Shown piece by piece: positions 9,238-18,600 of a stretch of DNA of 64,000 nt (within the stretch, counting starts at the first letter, position 1; each line of letters begins with the position of its first letter). The position numbers and the translations under genes were made by a program. The stretch comes from Bog-756 sp963699055 (GTDB taxonomy: Bacteria; Actinomycetota; Acidimicrobiia; Acidimicrobiales; RAAP-2): assembly GCA_963699055.1 (NCBI GenBank), contig CAVOTA010000002.1:682001-746000 (forward strand), written 5' to 3'. Below the pieces are notes generated by a model, which was not told the origin of the DNA, made no database searches, and worked only from the letters and a program-made list of their open reading frames with translations.

Positions 9238-9439
9238 CGCGCTCCTCCGCACGGGCACGGGCGTCCCGTGCCTCGATGCCGACCAGGCTTCCCGGCGCTC
9301 CACCCACATGCTACCCGGGGGCGGAGGGACCCCCCGACCGGCGGTTGTCGCGCAATTTCCACGCCGGAGCGGTCCGTTGTTACGACCCCGTTACGCGGGA
9401 CGTCCGTACCCTGGTTGTCAGCACGAAGGAGGTGCCCAC

Positions 9440-9889
9440 ATGAGGAGCAAGCTCTTGCTCGCCATCGACCAGTACGAACCGGGACAGGCCGCACTGGACT
9501 ACACGATCGGCCTGGCGGCCACGGCGAAGGCCGACGTCGAGGTCCTCCACGTCCGGGAGCTGCCGAGCTCGCTGCGGGTCCCCCCGCTCGAGTCCGCGGC
9601 ACAGGCCGAGGTGCTCGTCGAGGAGACCGTCCTGCGCCTGCAGACCGCCGGGATCGCCGCCAACGGCACGGCGTGCTCCGCCCGGGAGCACCGGGTCGCC
9701 CGGCGCATCGTCGACGAGGCAGCGGACCGGAGGTGCGACGCCATCGTGCTCGGGTCGATGCGCCGCCGCGGGTTCCAGTCGATGCTCGGTCAGGGCACCC
9801 GCGAGCGGGTCCTGCGGATGTCGCCGCTCCCGGTGATCGTGACGCCCCCGGCGCTCGGGGTCGGCGACCGGCTGGTCGCCCACGCCTGA
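9440..9889 (+). CDS. Universal stress protein (UspA family)
   Basis: 149 residues, a single Usp domain. It opens KLLLAIDQYEPGQAALDYTIGLA, has the middle run CDAIVLGSMRRRGFQSMLGQGTRERVLRMSPLPVIV, and ends soon after. The ATP-binding consensus G-2x-G-9x-G-(S/T) is only partly kept (GSMRRRGFQSMLGQGT), so nucleotide binding is uncertain. ATG 9440 follows an almost perfect AAGGAGGT ribosome binding site, one of the strongest in the window. It converges on the maleylpyruvate isomerase family gene. Confidence 0.88.
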   Translation: MRSKLLLAIDQYEPGQAALDYTIGLAATAKADVEVLHVRELPSSLRVPPLESAAQAEVLVEETVLRLQTAGIAANGTACSAREHRVARRIVDEAADRRCDAIVLGSMRRRGFQSMLGQGTRERVLRMSPLPVIVTPPALGVGDRLVAHA

Positions 9890-9919
9890 TCCGTCGGCGC
9901 ACCGTCGTCGGCCACGCCA

Positions 9920-10600
9920 CTACTCCCCGAGGGGCGTGGCCCGCGGCGGGGCGAACCGGCCCAGCACCACCGACTCGGGGTAGGCGTCCCCCGACCACTC
10001 CCAGGCGTCGATCTCCCCGGGCGCACGCCGACCGACGGCGGCCCGCACGATCTCGAACCGGCTGGTACGCACGGTGGCGGTGGGCTCCCCCTCCCCCACC
10101 ACCGACTCGCCCGCCTCGTGGACGATCCGCAGTGCCCCCCGGTCGCCACGCTGGGCGCCGATGCCCCGCGAGACCCCGGCGAAGGCGAAGGCGACGGCGT
10201 CGGTCTCCCGCCCGCCCCGGTCTCCCAGCGCGCCACGCACGTCGTGCTCGTGGGTGACCGCATCGGTCAGCAGCATGGTCCGAGTGGTGCGGTCGAGATC
10301 GCCGATCAGGGGCTCGACCGTCCCGCTGCACCGGTCCCACTCGTCGAGCACGGCGCCGATGGGCGCACGGATCCGGGCGTCCACCTGGGCCTGGGTCCAC
10401 GTGTCGCTCGCCACGTCGACGAGGTTGCCCGCGACGATGTCCGCGGTCGTTCCGGCCAGATGGGACACCAGGTCCCGCACCCGCCACCTCGGCGTGGCCG
10501 GCGCCACCTGGTCGAGCGCGGCGTCGGGCAGGGTGGACACGAGCTCGCGCACCCGGAGGCGCACGCCGCGGTAGACGGCGGCAGGGTCGGTGTCGTGCAT
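9920..10600 (-). CDS. Maleylpyruvate isomerase family (mycothiol-dependent type) protein
   Basis: 226 residues with the DinB-like four-helix fold seen in actinobacterial mycothiol-dependent maleylpyruvate isomerases. The N-terminus has TPRWRVRDLVSHLAG, and the metal-site region TDAVTHEHDVRGALG gives the usual His pattern (H in SHLAG, H-E-H in THEHD). A C-terminal SCP2-like portion follows (EIDAWEWSGD). Members use mycothiol or are uncharacterised; the true substrate is unknown. ATG 10600 has no clear ribosome binding site, but TAGCGT lies 7 nt upstream (10608-10613), suggesting a nearly leaderless message. Confidence 0.78.
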   Translation of the reverse strand: MHDTDPAAVYRGVRLRVRELVSTLPDAALDQVAPATPRWRVRDLVSHLAGTTADIVAGNLVDVASDTWTQAQVDARIRAPIGAVLDEWDRCSGTVEPLIGDLDRTTRTMLLTDAVTHEHDVRGALGDRGGRETDAVAFAFAGVSRGIGAQRGDRGALRIVHEAGESVVGEGEPTATVRTSRFEIVRAAVGRRAPGEIDAWEWSGDAYPESVVLGRFAPPRATPLGE

Positions 10601-10753
10601 GGGATCGACGCTAGACCGCGGCCGCCCGCACGGTGGCGACGACCGGACCGGGATCCGGTCCCCGGGGTGGGATGATCCTCCGGGGACATCGGTGCGGGGC
10701 AGAGCGCCCGTGCCGGTGACCCGACGACGAGACGAGACGTGAGGAGTGGGGCG

Positions 10754-11263
10754 ATGGCGAAGCCGGGCGACGTGTTCATCTACATCGGCATCTACGGCGA
10801 CCGCGAGCGGGCGCTCACCGACTACGAGGTCGTGCGCGAGCTGCACCGGGCCGGGGCGGTCGGCACCTACGACGCCGCCCTGGTCACCAAGGACGACGAC
10901 GGGACGGTGCACACCCACCGGGTCGAGATGTCCACTCGCCACGCCGGCTGGGGCGGGGTGGTCGCCGGTGCCCTGGTCGGACTGCTGTTCCCACCCGCAC
11001 TCGTGGGCACCGCGATCGTCGGGGGCGCCGTCGGCGTCGTGGGCGGTCACCTGTGGCGGGGCATGTCCCGCGCCGACGTCCAGGAACTCGGGGAGCTCAT
11101 CGACTCCGGGGACGTGGCGCTGGTCGTGGCGGGCGAGAACGAGCTCGAGCAGACGCTGGACACCAGCGGGTTCGCGGCCGAGCGCCACGTGCTGAAGAAC
11201 GTGTCGGTGACCCGCCGGCAGCTCGACGAGGCGGTGTCAGCGGCCGCCGAGGACGTCCGCTGA
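10754..11263 (+). CDS. DUF1269-like membrane protein
   Basis: 169 residues. A ferredoxin-like N-terminal part (DVFIYIGIYGDRERALTDYEVV) is followed by a glycine-rich hydrophobic hairpin at about residues 75-97 (GGVVAGALVGLLFPPALVG, then GAVGVVGGHLW). The family end reads SRADVQELGELIDSGDVALVVAG. This is the DUF1269 layout, with a glycine-zipper-like membrane hairpin between two soluble parts. No function is known. ATG 10754 follows GAGGAG. The gene is tail to tail with xthA across 24 bp. Confidence 0.75.
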   Translation: MAKPGDVFIYIGIYGDRERALTDYEVVRELHRAGAVGTYDAALVTKDDDGTVHTHRVEMSTRHAGWGGVVAGALVGLLFPPALVGTAIVGGAVGVVGGHLWRGMSRADVQELGELIDSGDVALVVAGENELEQTLDTSGFAAERHVLKNVSVTRRQLDEAVSAAAEDVR

Positions 11264-11287
11264 CTGCGGGTCCGGCGCCCGGGGGAC

Positions 11288-12061
11288 TCAGTCGACCGCG
11301 GTGTCGATGAAGACGGGGGTGTGGTCCGACGGCTTCTCGCCCTTGCGGGCCTGGCGGTCGATCAGGGCCCAGGTCGTGGCCCGGGCCAGCACCTCGGTCA
11401 CCAGGATCAGGTCGATCCGCATCCCCCGGTGGCGGTGGAACGACCCGCCGCGGTAGTCCCACCAGCTGAACAGCTGGTCGTCGTCGTACACGCGACGGAA
11501 CACGTCGACGAGCCCCCAGTCCTCCAGGTCGGCCAGTGCCGCCCGCTCGGGCGGGCTCACGTGGGTCATCCCCTCGAACTGGGTCGGGTCCCAGACGTCC
11601 CGGTCCTCGGGCGCCACGTTGAAGTCGCCGCACACGGCCAGTGGGCGCGACGGGTCCGTCGTCTCGTCGAGCAGGGCCCGCAGCCGGGCCAGCCACGCCA
11701 GCTTGGCCGGGTAGTGCTCGTCGTCGAGCGCCCGCCCGTTCGGCACGTAGGCCGAGTAGACCCGCACCCCTCCGCAGTCGGCCCCGATCAGCCGGGTGCC
11801 CTGGTCGTCATCGGTGGAGCCGAGACCGGTCGAGACGTTGTCGATACCCACCCGGCTGATGATGGCCACCCCGTTCCACCGACCGTCGCCATGGTGCACC
11901 GTCTCGTAGCCCAGGGCGGCGAAGGCGCCGTGCGGGAACGCGGCATCGGCCTGCTTGGTCTCCTGGAGGCACAGGACGTCGGGGTGGGCATAGCCGATCC
12001 ACTCCTCCACCCGTGGCAGGCGGGCGGTCAGCGAGTTGACGTTCCAGGTGGCGATGCGCAC
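11288..12061 (-). CDS. xthA: Exodeoxyribonuclease III
   Basis: 257 residues of the EEP/AP endonuclease family, repairing abasic sites and 3' blocks in DNA. Diagnostic motifs: start MRIATWNVNSL, LQETKQ (metal Glu), NGVAIISR, SAYVPNGR (catalytic Tyr region), CGDFNVAPED (Asp, Asn) and the C-terminal SDHTPVF (catalytic Asp-His). Length and order match bacterial XthA. Nine bases separate fabZ upstream from its start, so the two are probably cotranscribed although unrelated in function. Confidence 0.95.
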   Translation of the reverse strand: MRIATWNVNSLTARLPRVEEWIGYAHPDVLCLQETKQADAAFPHGAFAALGYETVHHGDGRWNGVAIISRVGIDNVSTGLGSTDDDQGTRLIGADCGGVRVYSAYVPNGRALDDEHYPAKLAWLARLRALLDETTDPSRPLAVCGDFNVAPEDRDVWDPTQFEGMTHVSPPERAALADLEDWGLVDVFRRVYDDDQLFSWWDYRGGSFHRHRGMRIDLILVTEVLARATTWALIDRQARKGEKPSDHTPVFIDTAVD

Positions 12062-12070
12062 GGTCGGACC

Positions 12071-12505
12071 TCAGTCCCCGTCCGACGGAACGGCATCCAC
12101 CAGGACGAACAGCAGGTCGGCCTCGCAGGCGAGTTCTCCGTCGACGGTGGCCCGGCCGGACCCCTTGCCGGCCCGGGCCGACATCCGGCCGAGGGTCACC
12201 TCGAGCTCGAGGAGGTCGCCCGGTACTACCTGGCGCCGGAACCGGGCCCGCTCGATCCCCCCGAACAGCGGCAGCTTGCCGGCGAAGGCCGGGTCGGCCA
12301 GGACGGCGACGCCGCCCAGCTGGGCCAGCGCCTCGACCATCAGGACGCCGGGGAGCGTCGGCCGGCCGGGGAAGTGTCCGGCGAAGAACGCCTCGTCCCC
12401 GGTCAGCTGCCATGCCCCGGTGGCCGACCGGCCGGGCTCCACCGAACGGAGTTCGGTCACGAAGAGGAACGGGTCCCGATGGGGCAGGTAGTCGTCGGCT
12501 CGCAC
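12071..12505 (-). CDS. fabZ: (3R)-hydroxyacyl-ACP dehydratase, FabZ/MaoC hot-dog family
   Basis: 144 residues, hot-dog fold. The FabZ active-site stretch FFAGHFPGRPTLPGVLMVEALAQ provides catalytic His43 and Glu57. It also shows LPHRDPFLFV at the N-terminus and the RRQVVPGDLLELEV strand. It would dehydrate beta-hydroxyacyl-ACP in fatty acid synthesis. GTG 12505 gives the standard N-terminus; no better start is seen. Upstream of it is the NYN protein gene in the same direction, with a 71-bp gap. No other fatty acid synthesis gene is adjacent, so a role in another hydroxyacyl dehydration is possible. Confidence 0.88.
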   Translation of the reverse strand: MRADDYLPHRDPFLFVTELRSVEPGRSATGAWQLTGDEAFFAGHFPGRPTLPGVLMVEALAQLGGVAVLADPAFAGKLPLFGGIERARFRRQVVPGDLLELEVTLGRMSARAGKGSGRATVDGELACEADLLFVLVDAVPSDGD

Positions 12506-12576
12506 GGTTCCCGAGGCTACCGGCACGCCGGGGTGCCGGGGTCGGCCCCGGATCCCCCGTGGTCGGGCGTCCGGCG

Positions 12577-14133
12577 TCAGTCGCCGAAGCCGGGCAGGGC
12601 GATCTCGGCGCGCCGACGCGGGGCGTCGAGCGACACCAGTTCGAACTGACGGACCTCGCCCTTGGTGAGCACCGAGCGCGCCTTCTGCGGGGCGGGGTCG
12701 CCGAGATTGCGCAGGGGTACGTGGCAGAGCATCCCGCCGACGTCCACGTGGGCGCCGTGGGAGGTGAAGGACACGACCTCGCCGTCGAAGGTGCTGCCGA
12801 TCGGGTGCTCGGCCACGAAGGAGATGAACGTCATGGAGTCGTTGAGCGCCTCCCCCACCGGGACGTTGCGTCCCGCCGCTCCGTCGGCACGGGTGGCGGG
12901 CTCGGCGGGTGCCGCCCTGGCCGCCACCTTGGTGGCCTTGGTCGCCTTCGAGGACTTGGTGGCCTTGGTCGCCTTGGCCACGGGTTCGGTGGCCTTGGTG
13001 GCCTTCGTTGCCTTCATGACTTTGGTGGCCTTGGTCGCCTTGGTGGCCGGCTCGGTCGCCTTGGTGACCTCCTTGGCGGCCTTCGTCGCCTTCTTGGTGG
13101 ACTTCGCCGCCTTGGTGGCCTTCACCGGCTCGTCGGCAGTCGCCTCCGCAGGCCCGGCCTTCGCCGCCTTGGTGGCCTTGGTCGTCGCCTTGGTGGCCTT
13201 GGTCGTGGTCTTGGTGGCCTTGGTCACCTTGGTCGCCGCCTTGGTCGCCTTGGTCGCCTTGGTCGCCGCCTTGGTGGTCTTGGTCGCCTTTGTCGTGGCC
13301 TTGGTCGCCTTGGTGGCCTTGGTGGCCTTGGTCGTCGCCCTGGTGGCCCTCGACGGTCGTCGGCCGACATCCTCGTAGGCGTCGTCGTGGTCGACGGTGT
13401 CGAGCCCCGGCGCGGCCACGGGCTCCTCGCCACCGAGGAACTCCTCGACCTCCTCGGACTCGACCTCCTCGGGCCCGCTCTCGTCGACGGGCTGGGTCGC
13501 CGCTGCGGCGCCACCCGAACCGGAACCCCGTCCGCCCCGGCGCCGTCGGGAGCGCCTCGCCTTCGGTGCGGCCTCGCTCGACGGGGTCGTCTCCTCCCCG
13601 GACTCGATCGCCTCGGCCTCGGGTCCGCCGGCGGTGTCGGTGGACTTGGCATCGCGCTTCGACTTCGCCGTGACCGAGCGGCTGCGCGGACCCCGCACCG
13701 GCGTGCGCGGGGTGAACACCCAGCCCACCCCGGGGACGGGCTTGCCACCGATGAGGCGACCGGGTTCGAACAGCCACGGGCGCTCGGCGTGGAACTCCTG
13801 GAACGAGTCGTTCGACAGCACCAGGGCGCCCGACTTCTCGGCGATCCGCAGGATGAACCCGTCGCCCCGTCCGATGGCACCTGCCGGGGGCGTCACCATC
13901 TCGCCGTGTTCGATGGCGTCCTCGAACGACCTGACCTCCGACGGGTCGATCCGGTGGCCGAACGAGGCGTCCACCACCACCGTCACGTCCTCGGCGGTGA
14001 ACCCCCGGTACTCCTCGAGGAACGTCTCGATGGCCTCGTTCAATTGGGCCAGGCTGGGGAGTGTGCGACCTTCGGTTGCAATATTGGAGCCATCGACGAC
14101 GATGCGTCGACGGACAGAGGTGTGGGAGTCCAT
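12577..14133 (-). CDS. NYN (Zc3h12a-like) nuclease with Lys-Ala-Thr repeat and S1-like domain
   Basis: 518 residues in four parts. Residues 8-140 form a PIN/NYN domain with IVVDGSNIATEG, VTVVVDASFGHRID and GALVLSNDSFQEF; the spaced acidic residues fit the Zc3h12a-like RNase group. Residues 150-255 are a charged linker with a basic KARRSRRRRGGRG patch and an acidic EEVESEEVEEF patch. Residues 258-408 are a low-complexity run of KAT/KAA/KST triplets like a histone H1 tail. Residues 425-518 look like an S1/OB RNA-binding domain (GSTFDGEVVSFTSHGAHVDVGGMLCHVPL). It probably binds and cuts RNA; this is inferred from domains. ATG 14133 starts the NYN domain directly. Confidence 0.8.
   Translation of the reverse strand: MDSHTSVRRRIVVDGSNIATEGRTLPSLAQLNEAIETFLEEYRGFTAEDVTVVVDASFGHRIDPSEVRSFEDAIEHGEMVTPPAGAIGRGDGFILRIAEKSGALVLSNDSFQEFHAERPWLFEPGRLIGGKPVPGVGWVFTPRTPVRGPRSRSVTAKSKRDAKSTDTAGGPEAEAIESGEETTPSSEAAPKARRSRRRRGGRGSGSGGAAAATQPVDESGPEEVESEEVEEFLGGEEPVAAPGLDTVDHDDAYEDVGRRPSRATRATTKATKATKATKATTKATKTTKAATKATKATKAATKVTKATKTTTKATKATTKATKAAKAGPAEATADEPVKATKAAKSTKKATKAAKEVTKATEPATKATKATKVMKATKATKATEPVAKATKATKSSKATKATKVAARAAPAEPATRADGAAGRNVPVGEALNDSMTFISFVAEHPIGSTFDGEVVSFTSHGAHVDVGGMLCHVPLRNLGDPAPQKARSVLTKGEVRQFELVSLDAPRRRAEIALPGFGD
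12905..13360 (-). repeat. Coding low-complexity repeat (KAT triplets) in the NYN protein
   Basis: On the + strand this reads as many copies of a 9-12 nt unit built from CTTGGTGGC and CTTGGTCGC, encoding Lys-Ala-Thr in the other direction. Roughly two dozen KAT triplets occur, interrupted by short acidic or proline spacers such as GPAEATADEP and TEPAT. Synonymous third-base variation between units means it is not a perfect tandem array. Such tracts are prone to length change by slippage. Confidence 0.85.
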
Positions 14134-14240
14134 AAGTAGGACCAGTCAACCACCTGGCGGACACCCTCCCTGCGTATGGTCGGTCCGTCGCCCCCGTCGG
14201 CCGGTGGGGTGGACCCCCTGCCCGCGCCCGTCGGGGACCG

Positions 14241-14246
14241 TAGGAT
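14241..14246 (+). promoter_or_regulatory. -10 hexamer TAGGAT for a leaderless M20 peptidase message
   Basis: TAGGAT ends exactly 6 nt before GTG 14253. With the usual spacing the transcript would begin on the G of the start codon. No ribosome binding site precedes the GTG. It is one of several such cases in the window. Confidence 0.55.
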
Positions 14247-14252
14247 CGGGTC

Positions 14253-15599
14253 GTGACCACCGACACCGACCGGGCCCACGAGGCGACGGACCTCCTCCAG
14301 CACCTGATCCGGAACGCCTGTGTCAACGACGGCACGCCCGCCTCCGGCCAGGAGCAGCGCAGCGCCGACATCCTCACCGGCTACCTCGAGGGTTCCGGTG
14401 TCGATCTCCAGACCTACGAGCCCGCCCCGGGGCGCACCTCGCTGGTGGCCAAGCTGACCGGCACCGACCCTTCGGCGCCGTCGCTGACCCTGCTGGGCCA
14501 CACCGACGTGGTGCCCGCCAACGCCGACGACTGGTCCCACGACCCGTTCGGCGGCGAGCTCATCGACGGCGTGGTGTGGGGCCGCGGTGCCATCGACATG
14601 CTGAACCTGACCACCACCATGGCGACCGGGATGCGCCACCTGGCCAGCAGCGGGTTCCGGCCCCGTGGTGACCTGACCTACATCGCCGTGGCCGACGAGG
14701 AGGCCCTCTCCACCTACGGGGCCAGGTGGCTGTGCGCCAACGCCGGCGACGACATCCGCACCGACTACGTGATCACCGAGTCGGGCGGGTTCCCCATGAA
14801 CGGCGCCGACGGCCTGCCCCGGCTGCCGGTCATCGTGGGCGAGAAGGGCGTGTACTGGTGCGTGCTGACCGTCACCGGGACGCCGGGCCACGCCTCGCAG
14901 CCCCTGCGCACCGACAACGCGCTGGTCAAGGCGGCCGAGGTCGTCCGGCGCATCGACGAGTACCGGCCCCAGGCCGAGCTCCACGAGGCGTGGACGCGCT
15001 TCATCGCCGGCCTCGGCTTTCCGGCCGAGCTGTCGGAGCCGCTGCTCGACCCCGACCGCATCGACGGCTTCTGCGACGAGCTTCCCCTGCTCGGCCTGGC
15101 CCGCCAGGCCCACGCCTGCACCCACACGACGCTCGCCCCCACGATCATGCGGGCAGGCACCAAGACCAACGTGATCCCCGACCGGGTCGAGCTCGAGGTG
15201 GACATCCGCGCCCTCCCCGGGTGGGAGACCGGCGAGGTCCGGGCCATGCTGGCCGACGTGCTCGGTGACCTGGCCGACGACGTGGAGATCGCCTTCCTGT
15301 CCGAGGAGCCGGCCTCCACCTCGCCGATCGACACGCCGCTGTGGGACGCCATCGAGCGGGTCAGCACGGTCTTCTACCCGGGAGCCACCATGGTGCCCTT
15401 CCTGACCGTCGGCGCCACCGACGCCCGCTACACCCGCACGCTGGGCTCGGTGTCGTACGGGTTCGGGCTGCACAGCACCGACATCGGCTTCGAGCAGTAC
15501 GGGGCGATGTTCCACGGCATCGACGAGCGGGTCGACGTGGAGTCGCTCCGCCTGTCGACCGAGATGTGGATGGCGCTGGCCCGGGACTTCCTCGGCTGA
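14253..15599 (+). CDS. M20/M25/M40 family metallopeptidase
   Basis: 448 residues, di-zinc hydrolase fold related to ArgE, DapE and carboxypeptidase G2. Metal ligands are visible in LLGHTDVVPA (His, Asp), WGRGAIDM (Asp), VADEEAL (catalytic and metal Glu) and near the end FGLHSTDIGFEQYG (final His). The lid/dimerisation domain begins at about residue 195 (EKGVYWCVLTVTGTPGHASQP). It probably hydrolyses a peptide or N-acyl amino acid; the substrate is unknown. GTG 14253 is supported by the -10 hexamer 6 nt upstream. It converges on kgd. Confidence 0.9.
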   Translation: MTTDTDRAHEATDLLQHLIRNACVNDGTPASGQEQRSADILTGYLEGSGVDLQTYEPAPGRTSLVAKLTGTDPSAPSLTLLGHTDVVPANADDWSHDPFGGELIDGVVWGRGAIDMLNLTTTMATGMRHLASSGFRPRGDLTYIAVADEEALSTYGARWLCANAGDDIRTDYVITESGGFPMNGADGLPRLPVIVGEKGVYWCVLTVTGTPGHASQPLRTDNALVKAAEVVRRIDEYRPQAELHEAWTRFIAGLGFPAELSEPLLDPDRIDGFCDELPLLGLARQAHACTHTTLAPTIMRAGTKTNVIPDRVELEVDIRALPGWETGEVRAMLADVLGDLADDVEIAFLSEEPASTSPIDTPLWDAIERVSTVFYPGATMVPFLTVGATDARYTRTLGSVSYGFGLHSTDIGFEQYGAMFHGIDERVDVESLRLSTEMWMALARDFLG

Positions 15600-15606
15600 G
15601 GCGCCC

Positions 15607-15633
15607 GGCACCGTCCGGGCCCCGGCGGGTGCC
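15607..15633. terminator. Possible bidirectional terminator between the M20 peptidase and kgd
   Basis: GGCACC and GGTGCC arms flank a 15-base GC-rich loop in the 42-bp gap between two convergent genes. There is no U-tract, as is common in high-GC actinobacteria. The evidence is position plus the short stem only. Confidence 0.3.
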
Positions 15634-15641
15634 GTCCCGGC

Positions 15642-18600
15642 TCAGCCGACCGCCCGGACCAGCAGGTCCTCGAGCTCGAGCCGGTGGAGGGCGGCGCTAC
15701 CCGATGCCGGGCTGGCCGACTCCGCCCGGCTGACGTGGCGCAGGGTGTGCGAGTCGCGGAGGAGCCGGTGGAGCCGACTGTGGACGAAGTTCCAGGCGCC
15801 CATGTTCTCGGGCTCCTCCTGCAGCCACACCACCTCGTCGGCCCGCGGGTAGCGGGCCAGCACCTCGGCGAGCCCGTCCTTGGGCCACGGGTAGAGCTGT
15901 TCCACGCGCACGACGGCCACGTGTGCGCCGGCGGCACCGAGCTCGTCACGCCGGCCGATGGCGTCGAAGGCGACCTTGCCCGAGCAGAGCACCACCCGGT
16001 CCACACCGTTCCGGTCGAGCCCGTCGGAGGCCGCCGGGTCGTCGACCACCTCGTCGAAGGAGCCCGAGGTGAAGGCGGCGATCGGCGACCGGGCCTGGCG
16101 GGCCCGCAGCAGCGACTTGGGCGTGAACACGATGAGCGGCTTGCGGTCGGGCACCCGGACCTGGGACCGCAGCAGGTGGAAGTACTGCGACGCCGTGGTG
16201 GGCTGGGTGACCCGCAGGTTGCCGCGGGCGCACAGGGTCAGGAAGCGCTCGATGCGGGCCGAGGAGTGCTCGGGTCCCTGGCCTTCGTAGCCGTGCGGCA
16301 GGAGCAGGACGAGGCCGGACCTCTGGCCCCACTTGTCCTCGGCGGCCACCAGGAAGTTGTCGACGATGATCTCCGCGCCGTTCCAGAAGTCGCCGAACTG
16401 GGCCTCCCAGGCCACCAGGTCGTTCGGGGCCTCCACGGAGTACCCGTACTCGAACCCGACGCACGCGTACTCCGACAGCAGTGAGTCGCGGATGGTGAAG
16501 CGGCCGCCGGTGCCCAGTCCCTCGAGGGGCACGTGCTCCGCTCCCGTCTCGTAGTCGACCAGTACGGCGTGACGGTGCGAGAACGTGCCCCGGCGGGTGT
16601 CCTGGCCGGTCACCCGGACGTTGGTCCCCTCCGCCAGCAGCGAGCCGAAGGCCAGCGCCTCACCCAGGGCCCAGTCGATCTCGCCGTCGGCCACCACCTT
16701 GTCGCGCTGCTCGAACTGACGGGCCAGCTTCGGGTGCATGACGAAGCCCTCGGGGACCGACCGCACCACGGTCGCCAGCCGGTTGACCAGTTCGGGTTCG
16801 ATGCCGGTGTCGATCCGGGGGATGGTGAGATCGGGCTGGATGTACTCGGGGAGGTTCACCGGCGGCGGCGGCGCGCCCTCCGCCTCGGCGCGGGTCTCGT
16901 CCAGCGCTGCCTGCAGGCGTGCCGCGAAGTCGTCGAGCGCCTGTTCGGCCTCCTCGAGCGAGATGTCGCCGCGCCGCACCAGGGCCTCGGTGTAGAGCTT
17001 GCGCACCGAGCGCTTGGCGTCGATCAGCTTGTACATCAGCGGCTGGGTGTAGCTCGGGTCGTCGCCCTCGTTGTGACCGTGCCGGCGGTAGCAGACCATG
17101 TCGATGACGACATCCTTGTGGAACGCCTGGCGGAAGCCGAAGGCCAGCCGGGCGGCCCGGGCGCACGCCTCGGGGTCGTCGCCGTTCACGTGGAAGATCG
17201 GGGCCTGGACCATCTTGGCGACGTCGGTCGGGTAGACGGTCGACCGGGCCGCCTCCGGCGCCGTGGTGAAGCCGAGCTGGTTGTTGATGACGACGTGGAC
17301 GGTGCCACCCGTGCGGTAGCCGGCCAGGCCGGACAGGTTCAGCGTCTCGGCGACGACGCCCTGGCCGGCGAAGGCAGCGTCGCCGTGCAGCAGGACGGGC
17401 AGGACCGGGAACGGGGCGCCGGTGCCGTCGACGAGCCGTGGGCCGCTGCCCCGCTCACCCCCGAGCGCGTCCTGGCGGGCGCGGGCCATGCCCACCACCA
17501 CCGGGTCCACCGCCTCGAGGTGGGACGGGTTGGACGCCATGGTGAGCGGGATGGTCCGGCCGGTGCGGGCCACGAAGGTGCCCGACGCCCCCTTGTGGTA
17601 CTTCACGTCACCGGAGCCCTGGACCGATTCGGGGTCGAGGTTGCCCTCGAACTCCTCGAAGATCTCGCCGTAGGACTTGCCCACGATGTTGGCGAGCACG
17701 TTCAGGCGGCCGCGGTGGGACATCCCCATGACCGACTCGTGGAGCCCCTCGTTCGCCGCCTCGTCGAACAGCGCGTCGAGGATGACGATGGCCGACTCCG
17801 CGCCCTCGAGGCCGAACCGCTTCTGGCCCACGTAGCGGGTGTGCAGGAAGCGCTCGAACACCTCGGCGGCGTTCAGCCGGTCGAGGATGTGGCGCTGCAC
17901 GTCGGGGCCGGTCACGGCGGAGACGCCCTCGACGTGCTGCTGGATCCAGCGCTTCTGCTCGGGGTCCTGGATGTGCATGTACTCGACGCCGAGCGTCCGG
18001 CAGTAGGCGTCGCGCAGGACGGAGAGGATCTCGTCGAGGGTGGCCAGCTCCTTGCCGGCGAGTCCGTCGGCCACGAAGAGCCGGGGCAGGTCCCAGATGG
18101 TCAGCCCGTAGTGGAGCGGGTCGAGCTCGGGGTGGAGGTCGACCTCCTCGGCGTCCAGCGGGTCGAGGTGGGCGATCAGGTGGCCGCGCACCCGGTACAT
18201 GTTGACCAGGGTCTGGACGTGGTTCTGCTTGATCAGGCGCTCGTGGCTGCCCTCGGCGTCCTCCACCGACGAGTTGTCGTCCTTCTGCCAGGTCACCGGC
18301 TCGTAGGGGATCTCGAGCGAGTCGAAGACCTGCTCGTAGAAGCCGTGGCCGCCCATCAGGCACTCGGCGATGTGGGCGAGGAACAGGCCGGACTCGGCCC
18401 CCTGGATGATCCGGTGGTCGTAGGTCGACGTGATGGTCACGGTCTTGCCCACGCCGAGCTCCGCCAGCTTGCGGGGATCGGCCGCCTCGAACCCGGGCGG
18501 CACCGCCAGGGCACCGACCCCGACGATCACACCCTGGCCGGGCATCAGACGGGGCACCGACTGGACGGTGCCGATCGTCCCGGGGTTGGTCAGGGTGACC

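Noticed and set aside
12905..13360. Short-unit repeat array that looks CRISPR-like at first glance
   Set aside because: Units are multiples of three within an intact coding frame, without conserved 28-37 nt repeats and unique spacers. The same holds for 35221-35484.
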